Source of the DNA: Mycobacterium sp. IS-3022
Lineage (GTDB): Bacteria; Actinomycetota; Actinomycetes; Mycobacteriales; Mycobacteriaceae
Length of the DNA: 64,000 nucleotides
Direction of reading: 5' to 3'
Assembly (NCBI RefSeq): GCF_001500065.1
Contig: NZ_LQIN01000023.1
Location: forward strand, 186,001-250,000
Of the stretch, positions 1 to 7,935 are shown piece by piece. The notes under the pieces are model-generated. The model was not told the origin of the DNA. It ran no database searches and saw nothing but the letters and a program-made list of their open reading frames with translations. A program made the position numbers and the translations under genes. Numbering within the stretch: position 1 is the first letter of the stretch; every line of letters starts with the position of its first letter.

Positions 1-357
1 CTCGCGGTGGTGTTCGCGGTCGGCGCCTCGGTCTTCCCCAACGTGTTCACCGACGACCGATCCGTGCTCGACGCGATCGGGGTGCCCTGGTGGTTCATGG
101 TGGCCCAATTGCCGATCGCCGGAATCGTTTTCGCGCTGGACGGTGTGCTGTTGGGCGCGGGCGACGCGAAGTTCATGCGGAACGCGACGCTGGCCAGCGC
201 GCTGGCCGGCTTCCTGCCGTTGATCTGGCTGTCGCTGATATTCGGTTGGGGCCTGCTCGGGATCTGGGCCGGGCTGTCGACGTTCATGGTGCTGCGGTTG
301 GTGTTCGTCGGCTGGCGCGCGTTCTCCGGACGTTGGCTGGTCCCGGGCACGGCCTAG
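1..357 (+). CDS. dinF: MATE family efflux transporter, C-terminal part (DinF-like)
   Basis: This is the last 118 codons of an integral membrane transporter whose start lies before the window. The visible part is almost entirely hydrophobic, with about three membrane segments separated by short polar loops such as GDAKFMRN, which fits the C-terminal bundle of MATE/DinF cation-coupled multidrug exporters. In M. tuberculosis dinF (Rv2836c) lies at the same position relative to echA16, pptT and truB, and this supports the call. The ligand cannot be told from the sequence. The product would act in the cytoplasmic membrane. Confidence 0.75.
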   Translation, partial: LAVVFAVGASVFPNVFTDDRSVLDAIGVPWWFMVAQLPIAGIVFALDGVLLGAGDAKFMRNATLASALAGFLPLIWLSLIFGWGLLGIWAGLSTFMVLRLVFVGWRAFSGRWLVPGTA

Positions 358-387
358 CAGATTGCCGCGAGCGTGCGGGTCGACGCC

Positions 388-951
388 TCAGCTTGCGCGC
401 GCGACGGCCGCCCAACCGTAATCGGTAACCTTCACGCGCACGTCACCGAAACCTGCCGCCGTCAAGCGTCCCGGCAGCGTCGCCGGGTCGACGGGGTTGT
501 ACGTGTCGCCCTCGTGCGCGACGGCCAACTCGTCGCTGCCGAGGCTGTCGCTGGCGACCAGCGCCGCGCCGGGCCGCAGCACACGGGCGACTTCGGCGAA
601 GAGCCGGTTCTGCATCTCGCTGGTGGGCACGTGGTGCAGCATCGTGAAACACGCTGCGCCGGTGAAGCGGTCGTCGTCGTAGCACAGCGCCGTCGCGTCA
701 CCGCGCACGATGTCGACGGTCGGCACATCGGCGAACCGGTCCCGCAACAGCGCAGCCAGTTCGTCGTCGATCTCCACCGATGTCAGCCGCGCCACCGATT
801 CGCTCAACACATCGGTCGTCGCGCCGTAGCCGGGCCCGACCTCGAGCACGTCGTCGCCGAGATCGACCTCACCCAGTGCCCACGGCAGGATGACTTCGCG
901 GATCAACTGGCGCCACTCGTCGCTTCCGCAATACTCGTGCGCTTCGTTCAC
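388..951 (-). CDS. class I SAM-dependent methyltransferase
   Basis: The protein has 187 residues. The glycine-rich SAM loop VLEVGPGYGATT is followed by the acidic strand end SVEID, then VRGDAT and FTMLHHV, so it has the order of motifs of a Rossmann-type small-molecule methyltransferase (UbiE/Methyltransf_11 style). The substrate is unknown. The frame stays open further upstream, into echA16, but I chose the GTG at 951 because a TAGGCT -10 hexamer ends 7 nt before it (959-964, minus strand) and because the residues before it are low-complexity Arg/Ala-rich shadow. It converges with the dinF end and lies downstream of echA16 on the same strand. Confidence 0.75.
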   Translation of the reverse strand: MNEAHEYCGSDEWRQLIREVILPWALGEVDLGDDVLEVGPGYGATTDVLSESVARLTSVEIDDELAALLRDRFADVPTVDIVRGDATALCYDDDRFTGAACFTMLHHVPTSEMQNRLFAEVARVLRPGAALVASDSLGSDELAVAHEGDTYNPVDPATLPGRLTAAGFGDVRVKVTDYGWAAVARAS

Positions 952-958
952 GCTCGTC

Positions 959-964
959 AGCCTA
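959..964 (-). promoter_or_regulatory. -10 element of leaderless methyltransferase mRNA
   Basis: TAGGCT lies on the minus strand, 7 nt before the GTG at 951. This matches the mycobacterial TANNNT -10 spacing for leaderless transcripts and helps fix the start. Confidence 0.5.
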
Positions 965-1057
965 CGAGCGTGCGCAACCTGCAGCGGATTGCGGCGCGTC
1001 TTGTGCTGGGCCCACCGCGAAGCGCGGGGAACCCGCACCCTCGCGTAAATGGCAGCG

Positions 1058-1816
1058 TCAGTGGACCTGGGCGCGGCCTCGCTGCAGCACGGCATCGCGG
1101 TTGGCGGCGATGTCGTCGCCGCTGGCGGTGCGCATCCACTCCCGCGCCGACGCCGCTTCGATCCACAGTCCCTCATTGGTCTGCGCCTCGTCGATGCGGT
1201 GATACGACGCCAACAGCGCGCGCACGGCGCGCTGATTGTTGCCGACGATCGACGCCGCCACCTGTCGGGCCGTCGGCATCAGCTCGGCGTGCGGCACCAC
1301 CTGGGTGACCAGCCCGGTGCGCAGGGCCTCTTCGGCCGACAGATAGTCGCCGGTCAGGCTCATCCTGCGGGCCATACCGACGCCGACCTTCTGCGGCAAC
1401 CGGACCGAGAGTCCCCATGTCGGGAGCAGCCCGACGCGGGCATGCGTGTCGGCGAACCGAGCCTGTTCGGAGGCGATCAGGACGTCGCAGTACAGGGCGA
1501 TCTCGAGGCCGCCCGTGACCGCGGCCCCGTTGATCGCGCCGATCACCGGTTTGGTCATCGGCGGCCACTTGGGCGAGATGTCGGGCAGCTCGGTGGTGTC
1601 GCCGAGTTCCTTGAGGTCCAGGCCGGCGCAGAAAACCGGGTCGCTACCGGTGACGATCACGACGTCCACCTCGTCGTCGGCTTGAGCGTCGCCGAGCGCG
1701 CGGTAGAACCGCCGGCGCAGGTCGGCCGACAGCGCATTGCGCGCCTGGGGCCGGTTCAGGGTGAGAGTGCGCACGCGGTCTTGTGTCGTGATGAGCAGGA
1801 TGTCGTCGTTGGTCAC
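1058..1816 (-). CDS. echA16: enoyl-CoA hydratase/isomerase family protein EchA16
   Basis: The 252-residue crotonase-fold enzyme probably hydrates trans-2-enoyl-CoA or acts on a related acyl-CoA in beta-oxidation. Oxyanion-hole segments are visible at FCAGLDLKEL and INGAAVTGGLEIAL, followed by ADTHARVGLLPTWG. The order and wording closely match M. tuberculosis EchA16 (Rv2831). The sequence is full length for the family. The GTG at 1816 is preferred to a TTG one codon earlier, because a TAGGTT -10 lies 6 nt upstream of it and M. tuberculosis EchA16 starts equivalently. It is divergent from the DUF2277 gene with only 22 bp between the two starts. Confidence 0.9.
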   Translation of the reverse strand: MTNDDILLITTQDRVRTLTLNRPQARNALSADLRRRFYRALGDAQADDEVDVVIVTGSDPVFCAGLDLKELGDTTELPDISPKWPPMTKPVIGAINGAAVTGGLEIALYCDVLIASEQARFADTHARVGLLPTWGLSVRLPQKVGVGMARRMSLTGDYLSAEEALRTGLVTQVVPHAELMPTARQVAASIVGNNQRAVRALLASYHRIDEAQTNEGLWIEAASAREWMRTASGDDIAANRDAVLQRGRAQVH

Positions 1817-1822
1817 CAACCG

Positions 1823-1832
1823 AACCTATCGT
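1823..1832. promoter_or_regulatory. back-to-back -10 elements for echA16 and DUF2277 gene
   Basis: On the minus strand TAGGTT (1828-1823) lies 6 nt before the echA16 GTG. On the plus strand TATCGT (1827-1832) lies 6 nt before the ATG at 1839. The two hexamers share two base pairs, so polymerase can presumably occupy only one direction at a time. Confidence 0.55.
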
Positions 1833-1838
1833 GGAGCC

Positions 1839-2111
1839 ATGTGCCGAAACATCACCGAGCTACGTGGGCTGGAGCCGGCGGCGACCGACGAGGAGGTCGA
1901 GGCCGCCGCTCGCCAGTACATCCGCAAGGTCAGCGGTATCACCCGGCCGACCGCCGCCAACGCCGACGTCTTCGAGGCGGCCGTCGCCGACGTCACCGCC
2001 ACCACCCGACGCCTGCTGGCCGCGCTGCCGCCGCGGCGCCAACCGCCGAAGACCGTTCCGCCCCTGCGCCGGCCCGAGGTACGCGCCCGGATCGCCGCCA
2101 AGGCGCAATAG
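1839..2111 (+). CDS. DUF2277 family small protein
   Basis: The protein has 90 residues. It begins MCRNITELRGLEP, the hallmark opening of DUF2277 proteins, and continues with an alternating acidic/basic helical segment containing ATDEEVEAAARQYIRKVSG and a basic proline-rich tail. Such proteins are small and cytoplasmic and have no known reaction. The ATG at 1839 is supported by TATCGT 6 nt upstream, which indicates leaderless translation. The DUF1802 gene follows after 7 nt, so the two are probably cotranscribed. Confidence 0.8.
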   Translation: MCRNITELRGLEPAATDEEVEAAARQYIRKVSGITRPTAANADVFEAAVADVTATTRRLLAALPPRRQPPKTVPPLRRPEVRARIAAKAQ

Positions 2112-2118
2112 CCGTCGA

Positions 2119-2664
2119 ATGACCACCGCGCTCAAGGAATGGAGCGCTGCGGTGCACGCGCTGCTCGACGGCCGGCAGACGGTGCTGCTGCGCAAGGGAG
2201 GCATCCACGAGAAGCGATTCGCCGTGACGGCGACGCGCTTTCTGCTGTTTCCGACGGTCGCGCACAGTCATGCCGAACGGGTGCGCGTCGAGCACCGCAA
2301 CCTGCTGGACGCCGCGGCGCTCGACAGCAGCGACGACAAGGTGGTGATCCGCGGCGGCGCCCGAGTCGTCGCCGCCATCGAGGTGAACCGCCCGCAAATG
2401 CTGGAAGCGATTGCACCCCTGCATATTTGGACCGACGAGTCGGTGCGCGCCGACCGGCTCGACTTTCGTCCCAGGCATCGGCTCACCGCACTGGTCGTGC
2501 AGGCCAGCCCGCTGGTGCGGCCGCTGCGCCTGGCACGCACCCCCGACTACGCCGGCTGCACCAGTTGGGTCGAACTGCCCGTCGACCCCGAGTGGGCGCC
2601 GCCGGTGCACGACGACGCGACGCTGCACGACGTCGCCGACAGGGTGCGCCGCTCGGTCGGGTGA
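2119..2664 (+). CDS. DUF1802 family protein
   Basis: The protein has 181 residues. Its N-terminal half contains KEWSAAVHALLDGRQTVLLRKGGIHE and a FLLFPTVAHSHAERV segment, typical of DUF1802 proteins, often described as restriction-endonuclease-like. No catalytic role is established and I see no clear nuclease signature here. The ATG at 2119 was chosen because it follows the DUF2277 stop by 7 nt and begins the conserved region. The gene is convergent with the CocE-family hydrolase and separated from it by 11 bp. Confidence 0.7.
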   Translation: MTTALKEWSAAVHALLDGRQTVLLRKGGIHEKRFAVTATRFLLFPTVAHSHAERVRVEHRNLLDAAALDSSDDKVVIRGGARVVAAIEVNRPQMLEAIAPLHIWTDESVRADRLDFRPRHRLTALVVQASPLVRPLRLARTPDYAGCTSWVELPVDPEWAPPVHDDATLHDVADRVRRSVG

Positions 2665-2675
2665 GTCAGGCGCGT

Positions 2676-4340
2676 TCAGTCGGCCGCCGGCGGTTGCCCT
2701 CCAGCGGGCAGCAGCAGCCGGGATGCGCCGTCGCCGAGATGCACGGTGTGCGTCGCCGACGTGAACCCGCGGCCCGTGCCGAGCGGTTCGCCGGTGCCGA
2801 GGTTGCGGGCGAAGCGTGGATGCGACCCGCCGGCGACCAGCACCCGGACGCGGGAACTGGCGCGGAACCGGTGTGCGACCGGATCCAACTCGATGCGCAC
2901 GAGGCCGGAATCGGGGGCCGATGCGAGGTAGCCGTCGCTCACGTTGCGGGACCGTCCCTTCGCGTCCACTTCACTCACGCGCACGAACAGGTCGTTGTGC
3001 GGGTTGTCGCAGGAGTGTGACAGTTCCACGACCGGCGCCCCGACGACGTACAGGTCGGCGGGCAGGCGGTCGCCGGTGAAGCTCAGCACATCGGCACGCT
3101 GCGCCAGGCTGATGTCTTTCCGGTAACCGCCCTCGCGGGCGAGCAACCTGCCGCCCACGGTGGGCGTCGGATCCGCAGGGTTGTAGGTGAACGTCGACGG
3201 CGGTGCGGTCTCCGGTGGTACCGCGTCGCCAAGGCGACCGCCCGGTTGCAGATACCGCACTACCTCGGGCATCGCCGGCGGCCATTCGGGCAGGTCGGTC
3301 CAACCCCGACCGGTGACGAAGACGCGCACCGGCTGGCGTCGCGCGCTCGTCCCGCCGTCGAGATGGGTGGCCAACCAATCCAGTGTTTCGCGGATGACGG
3401 TCGGCGCGGCCTTGGTCAACAGCTGGGTGTGCGTCCACGGGCCGACGGTCAGCCCGACGTCCACGCCGCGGTCATGAAGCCGCCGGTACTGGGCCATCGT
3501 CTGCTCGAGGAACAAGTCCTGCCAGGCACCGATCAGCAGCACCGGTATCTCGGTGGTGTCCAACGCCCGGCCGACGTTCAGTGATGTCCAGAACGGATCG
3601 TCCGCCTCGGGATGGTCGAGCCAGGACTCCCACCACGGCGCGCCCGCGCCCAGCAGCACCCGCCCTGCCTCGCCGGCGGGCACTCGCCTCATCGCGCGGG
3701 CGAGGGACCGTCGCGACCGCGCCTGCCGCAGCAATGCCCGCAATCTGTTCCGGTCCTCCTGGTTGGCGACCAGATGACTCCAGCCGAGGAAGTCGCTCAA
3801 CGCGAAGGAGCCGGTGCCCCACCGCGGCCCGCTGACGTCGTGCGGGCCGACCGCGATGACTGCGGTCTTCATCTCCGGCGGGGGATCGGTGAGCAACGCC
3901 CATTGTGTGAATCCCAGATACGACAACCCGATCGTGCCGAACGACCCGGTGAACCACTCCTGATTTCTCAGCCACGAGACCGTGTCGGCGCCGTCGGAGA
4001 CCTCGTTCACCATCGGCTCGAACCCGCCGCCGGAGCCGAACGTGCCTCGCACACTCTGGAAGACGACGTGATAGCCGCGTGCCGCATAGGCGCGGGCGTA
4101 GAGCGCGGCGATCGGGAAGTCCCGGCCGTAGGGGCTGCGGACCAGCAAGGTGCCCGCGGGATCCGATGTGGCGGGCGCGTAATGGTGGGCCCTGAGTTCG
4201 ACGCCGTCGCGCATCGGCACACGGACCCTGTGGACCTCGAAGTCACACGTGTGCGGTGGCAGACGCATCAGTCGTGACAGAGTGCGTCCGGCGAGCCGCG
4301 CGGTCTTGGGGCGGGAGGCAGCAGCGGCGACGGTGGTCAC
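2676..4340 (-). CDS. CocE/NonD family alpha/beta hydrolase
   Basis: The 554-residue protein is predicted to be a serine hydrolase of the X-Pro dipeptidyl-peptidase/cocaine-esterase (S15) superfamily. The N-terminal catalytic domain opens with VRVPMRDGVELRAHHYAP and holds the nucleophile elbow GLSYLG. A distal HTQL segment could supply the His. The C-terminal third forms the jelly-roll domain typical of the family (DLPADLYVVGAP, then LVRIELDPVAHRF). The substrate is unknown, probably an ester or amide. The start is GTG 4340, with TAGCCT (4348-4353, minus strand) 7 nt upstream. The gene sits just downstream of a TetR regulator on the same strand. Confidence 0.8.
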   Translation of the reverse strand: MTTVAAAASRPKTARLAGRTLSRLMRLPPHTCDFEVHRVRVPMRDGVELRAHHYAPATSDPAGTLLVRSPYGRDFPIAALYARAYAARGYHVVFQSVRGTFGSGGGFEPMVNEVSDGADTVSWLRNQEWFTGSFGTIGLSYLGFTQWALLTDPPPEMKTAVIAVGPHDVSGPRWGTGSFALSDFLGWSHLVANQEDRNRLRALLRQARSRRSLARAMRRVPAGEAGRVLLGAGAPWWESWLDHPEADDPFWTSLNVGRALDTTEIPVLLIGAWQDLFLEQTMAQYRRLHDRGVDVGLTVGPWTHTQLLTKAAPTVIRETLDWLATHLDGGTSARRQPVRVFVTGRGWTDLPEWPPAMPEVVRYLQPGGRLGDAVPPETAPPSTFTYNPADPTPTVGGRLLAREGGYRKDISLAQRADVLSFTGDRLPADLYVVGAPVVELSHSCDNPHNDLFVRVSEVDAKGRSRNVSDGYLASAPDSGLVRIELDPVAHRFRASSRVRVLVAGGSHPRFARNLGTGEPLGTGRGFTSATHTVHLGDGASRLLLPAGGQPPAAD

Positions 4341-4350
4341 CCCGTCGAGG

Positions 4351-4968
4351 CTACGCAGGCGGGCCGCCGTTCGGCTCGAGCGCCTGCACAACTCGCGTCA
4401 TCGCCCAGTCGGTGGCCGACGTAGCCTCCTCGCCGTCGAGCCCCCAGACACCGACGAGCCGCTCGTAGCTCGCCGGGCTCCACAGCACGTCGAGCAGGCC
4501 GGCGATCTTGCGTCGCTGTCCCTCCGGCAGCCGCGGCGCCGCGTCGGCCACCGCCCGCAGCAGTGCTTCGCGACGCCGCTCGTCGGAACTGACGAACGCC
4601 GGGTCGCGAGGCGCCGGAACGCTCTCGCGCACCGAGAACCGTTGCAGCGACGCGAATACCCGCGCGGTTACCGCACCGAGGGTGTCGAGGGTCATGTCCT
4701 CGTAGGACACCGCAGCCTCGGCCTCGAGTCGCTGCATGACGGCATCGTGAAGATGGCGTTCGGTGGGGAAGTGACGGTAGACCGTCCGCTCGCCGACGCC
4801 GGCGCGCTCGGCCACCGCCCGGAACGTCAGCCCGCGCCAGTCCCAGCTGTCGAACTCGTGCACCAGCTCGCTTCCCGCATTGACGATGCGGTCGCGGGTC
4901 TGCGCCGCCTTCTGTAAGCGGGCGCTGTTGTCATACGAGCGCCGCGGCGCTCTTGACGGCTCACCCAT
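4351..4968 (-). CDS. TetR family transcriptional regulator
   Basis: The 205-residue repressor-type protein has a helix-turn-helix spanning about residues 22-68, with the signature LTFRAVAERAGVGERTVYRHFPTE. The C-terminal ligand domain is a helical bundle of unknown specificity. A perfect 8-bp inverted repeat lies immediately before its start codon, which predicts autoregulation and control of the divergent sulfotransferase operon. The CocE-type hydrolase lies 10 nt downstream and has its own -10, so it may be expressed partly independently. Confidence 0.88.
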   Translation of the reverse strand: MGEPSRAPRRSYDNSARLQKAAQTRDRIVNAGSELVHEFDSWDWRGLTFRAVAERAGVGERTVYRHFPTERHLHDAVMQRLEAEAAVSYEDMTLDTLGAVTARVFASLQRFSVRESVPAPRDPAFVSSDERRREALLRAVADAAPRLPEGQRRKIAGLLDVLWSPASYERLVGVWGLDGEEATSATDWAMTRVVQALEPNGGPPA

Positions 4969-4972
4969 AATG

Positions 4973-4990
4973 GTGACAGTGTACTGTCAC
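4973..4990. promoter_or_regulatory. palindromic operator between tetR and sulfotransferase operon
   Basis: GTGACAGT-GT-ACTGTCAC is a perfect 8-bp inverted repeat with a 2-bp centre. It contains TACACT, a plausible minus-strand -10 for tetR (4978-4983), and abuts TAATGT (4991-4996), a plausible plus-strand -10. A TetR dimer bound here should block both directions. Confidence 0.65.
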
Positions 4991-5026
4991 TAATGTTAGT
5001 CCGCGGGCCTGAGCGGGAGGTGCACC

Positions 5027-6160
5027 GTGGCATCAGCGGCCGACCTGATGGCTCGCGCCGTCGATCGGGCCGGGCTCGACGACTTCGGCGACGACTCGTT
5101 CCGCGAAGGCCTCGAAATCCTCACTCGCGCTCTATGCGACGAAGCCCGGCTCAACGCTCGCGGCGAGGGTTTCGTCTACCCCCGCATCGAACTGCACCTG
5201 TCGCAGCGGCTGCAGGTAGAGGACTGGTATCGCAGGCATCCGGAGATCGACGACGAACCTCTCGCCGCGCCGCTGTTCGGGTTGGGCCTGCCCCGAACCG
5301 GGTCGACTGCGTTGTCCTTCCTTCTCGCGCAGGACCCCGCGGTCCGCTACCTGCGCAGCTGGGAGTCCGCGCAGCCCTGCCCGCCGCCGTCGACGGTCCA
5401 CGGCGACGACCCGCGCATCCCGCCGGACGTGCGCCCGGTCGTCGTCGGCAGCCGCAGGCACGTGCCCAACGATGTCCGCGGGCCGATGGAGTGCCTCGAC
5501 CTCATGGCGCTCGACTTCAAGTCGCAGATCTTCCAGGCCTACGCGCAGATTCCGTCGTATTCGCAATGGCTCTGCGACACAGCGGATTTCACCTCGACCT
5601 ACGTCTACGAGCGGCGGGTGCTCAAGCTGTTGCAGTGGGGAACGCCGCCGCGACCGTGGCGCCTGAAGTCCCCGGCGCACGTTTTGTCGCTGCCCGATCT
5701 CGACAGGGTCTTCGGTGACGCCCGCTTCGTGATGACGCACCGCGACCCGACCGACGTGATGTTGAGTGTGGCCGACGTATACGCCGATATCGTCGGCGGC
5801 TTCACCGACCACCTGGACCGGCGGTATCTCGGCGAATTGAACGTCGCGCAGTGGTCCGCCGGAATGCAGCGCGTGATGGCCTTCCGGGAAGCCGACGCCG
5901 ACGACCGCTTCTACGACATCGATTTCCGTGCGATGCAAGCCGATCCGGTCGGCGAGGTGAGGCGCCTGTACGCGTGGCTCGGCGAACCCGTCACCGATGA
6001 ATTCGAACGGCGTATGCGGGCCTGGTGGGACGCCAACGCCGAGAATCGCGAAGCACACCCGAAAGCCGATGCCGAAGCGTTCGGGTTGGATCCGACCAGG
6101 ATTCGGCCGCTGTTCGCCCACTATGCCCACACATTCGTGAGGAGCGCGCATGAGCGTTGA
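5027..6160 (+). CDS. sulfotransferase family protein
   Basis: The 377-residue protein is predicted to transfer sulfate from PAPS to a lipid or sterol-like hydroxyl. The 5'-phosphosulfate loop is seen as FGLGLPRTGSTALSFLLAQ near residues 84-103, and the 3'-phosphate motif as ARFVMTHRDPTDVMLSVADV near residue 235. RLKSPAHVLSLPDLD lies between them, as in mycobacterial Stf proteins. The start is GTG 5027, with GGGAGG 6 nt upstream. The stop overlaps the start of the next gene by 11 nt, so the two are translationally coupled. It is divergent from tetR and probably controlled by it. Confidence 0.85.
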   Translation: MASAADLMARAVDRAGLDDFGDDSFREGLEILTRALCDEARLNARGEGFVYPRIELHLSQRLQVEDWYRRHPEIDDEPLAAPLFGLGLPRTGSTALSFLLAQDPAVRYLRSWESAQPCPPPSTVHGDDPRIPPDVRPVVVGSRRHVPNDVRGPMECLDLMALDFKSQIFQAYAQIPSYSQWLCDTADFTSTYVYERRVLKLLQWGTPPRPWRLKSPAHVLSLPDLDRVFGDARFVMTHRDPTDVMLSVADVYADIVGGFTDHLDRRYLGELNVAQWSAGMQRVMAFREADADDRFYDIDFRAMQADPVGEVRRLYAWLGEPVTDEFERRMRAWWDANAENREAHPKADAEAFGLDPTRIRPLFAHYAHTFVRSAHER

Positions 6161-7214
6161 CCTGACCGGCGGGTTGGATCCGGCCCGCGAACTCGTGTTC
6201 GCCCAGCGGCCGGATGACCTCGAGATGCGTGATTCGGTCAGCTTCTGGGTGTTCGACGACCGCGGCGAGATCGGTTTGCCGCGCATCGGGATCGAGGCGG
6301 TCGCGTCGAACTGGGACACGCACGGAATCCAGGTCAATGTCGCGTTCGCCGACGGCCGGGTGTACCGGCTGCGCGCCGACGGTCCCAGCAGACCGGTCGA
6401 GGGTCCCGACGGCAGCCCGACGGTGCTGGGCGCCGGGCCGCTGACATTCGCCTGCATCGCGCCCTTCGACGTGTGGACAATGGCCTTCGACGGGCAGGCC
6501 GTGCAGACGTCCTCGGCCGATCTGGCCGCGGGCCGCAAGGACGGACCCCTGGTCGACGTGCGGTTCGAGGTCGAGGCGAGGATGGCGGTTCCGCCGTGGA
6601 TACAGGGCGCCATGCGGGCCGACGCCGACGAACAGCTCAGAACGTCGATCGTCGGTGACCTGATGGGCGGAGCGCGCTACGAGCAGTTGTTCCGCGCGAC
6701 CGGAGCTGTCGAGGTGGCCGGCGCACATCAGTCGTTCTCCGGCACCGGGTTGCGCATCAGGCGCCAGGGCGCGCGCAAGCTCGAAGGCTTCTGGGGTCAC
6801 TGCTGGCAGTCCGCGCTGTTCGGCAGCGGGCGGGCGTTCGGCTACATCGCCTATCCGCCGCGACCGGACGGGCAGCCGAACTACAACGAGGGCTACGTCT
6901 ATTACGGCGACGGCGCGCTCGTGCCCGCCCGCGTCGTGGAGGCGCCATGGCTGCGTCGGCTGCGCCCCCGCGGCGAGGACGTCTCGCTGGAGCTCGAAAC
7001 CGACCGCGGCACAGTGCGGATCGAGGGCGAGACGGTGGTGTCGACCCACGACATCACCGATCGCAGGGAAATCCCGGCAGACCGGTTGGCCTTGATGGCG
7101 AACTGGACCTTCCCCGCGTTGCAGCAGGCCGGCGTGCGCTATCGCTGGGACGGCGAAGAGGCGATCGGCATGCTGGAGCGCTCGATCCCGATGGACCAGA
7201 TCGCCGACGGCTGA
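6150..7214 (+). CDS. conserved hypothetical protein (DUF7064/7065-like)
   Basis: The 354-residue cytoplasmic protein has no signal peptide or membrane segment. It is rich in aromatic and beta-strand patterns (FWGHCWQSALFGSGRAFGYIAYP, here in two strands) and resembles the lipocalin-like proteins annotated as DUF7064/DUF7065 or hydroxyneurosporene-synthase-like. No catalytic residues can be assigned. GAGGAG precedes the ATG, which overlaps the end of the sulfotransferase gene. Tight coupling suggests that it handles or modifies the same, probably hydrophobic, substrate. That role is inference. Confidence 0.6.
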   Translation: MSVDLTGGLDPARELVFAQRPDDLEMRDSVSFWVFDDRGEIGLPRIGIEAVASNWDTHGIQVNVAFADGRVYRLRADGPSRPVEGPDGSPTVLGAGPLTFACIAPFDVWTMAFDGQAVQTSSADLAAGRKDGPLVDVRFEVEARMAVPPWIQGAMRADADEQLRTSIVGDLMGGARYEQLFRATGAVEVAGAHQSFSGTGLRIRRQGARKLEGFWGHCWQSALFGSGRAFGYIAYPPRPDGQPNYNEGYVYYGDGALVPARVVEAPWLRRLRPRGEDVSLELETDRGTVRIEGETVVSTHDITDRREIPADRLALMANWTFPALQQAGVRYRWDGEEAIGMLERSIPMDQIADG

Positions 7215-7233
7215 GCCGTCAATCGAGCCTGCG

Positions 7234-7806
7234 TCAGAACACGTAGTGCGGGATCAGCTCGTGCGCGCGCTGCAGGTTGGTCTGCATGCAGTCAGGGTCG
7301 GGGTTGGAGTAGATCGGCGAGTAGAACACCGACTGTTGCAGCACGCCGTAGCTCGTGTCGAACGCGATCATGCAGGTGATCCACCACCGGTTGTTCCAGT
7401 CGGTCGGCTTCATGATCCAGTACTGCGCGGCGCGGTGCCCGTCGATGTCGAGTTGCACCGCGTCGGCGGGCAGCGTCTCCTCGTATGTGCGCCAGACGAT
7501 CGGCTCGATCGCCATCTGGTAGTTCCCGGCGTCGTACTTGCAGCGCAGCTGATCCTCGGGCGTGGGCGGGGTGAACGCCAGGCCGAGGCCGGCCACCACG
7601 TCGAGCGGGATGTCCTTGCAGGGGTTGAACGGCGACGGGTCGGTGATGTCGATGACGGGCCACTTGATCGACGTGGTGACATTGGTCATCGGGATCTCTT
7701 TCGCATCCACCTGCGGGACACCCGCCGGATTGGTCTGCCACACCACGATCGCCGCGGCGACCATTGCGCACAGCACCGACACCAGGCGCAGCTTGGCGAC
7801 CATCAC
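7234..7806 (-). CDS. DUF3558 family secreted/anchored protein
   Basis: The 190-residue protein starts with a positively charged, hydrophobic segment (residues 5-23) that acts as a signal anchor. There is no convincing lipobox, because the only cysteine there is in SVLCAM. The mature part contains SPFNPCKDIPLDVV, the Pro-Cys motif of DUF3558 proteins, and further cysteines that could form disulfides (LRCKYD, ITCMI, DPDCMQ). DUF3558 proteins are mostly cell-envelope proteins of unknown function in Actinobacteria. It is transcribed divergently from pptH. Confidence 0.7.
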   Translation of the reverse strand: MMVAKLRLVSVLCAMVAAAIVVWQTNPAGVPQVDAKEIPMTNVTTSIKWPVIDITDPSPFNPCKDIPLDVVAGLGLAFTPPTPEDQLRCKYDAGNYQMAIEPIVWRTYEETLPADAVQLDIDGHRAAQYWIMKPTDWNNRWWITCMIAFDTSYGVLQQSVFYSPIYSNPDPDCMQTNLQRAHELIPHYVF

Positions 7807-7921
7807 ACCCCTTTGTCCGTCGGTCCGACCCTGCGGGGAGTCTAGCGGGCGGCCACCAGCGGCCGGACGGGAAGTGAGAACCTGTTCTAGTTGCCGGGCG
7901 AGCCGCCCACATCCGCTTAAG

Positions 7922-7927
7922 TACCCT
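7922..7927 (+). promoter_or_regulatory. -10 element of leaderless pptH-pptT-truB mRNA
   Basis: TACCCT is followed after 8 nt by the pptH GTG at 7936. It would drive the three overlapping genes pptH, pptT and truB. Confidence 0.5.
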
Positions 7928-7935
7928 GGTCAGTT

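Noticed and set aside
5132..6613. 493-codon minus-strand frame across the sulfotransferase
   Set aside because: It is a shadow of the sulfotransferase and DUF7064-like genes, with no recognisable motif.
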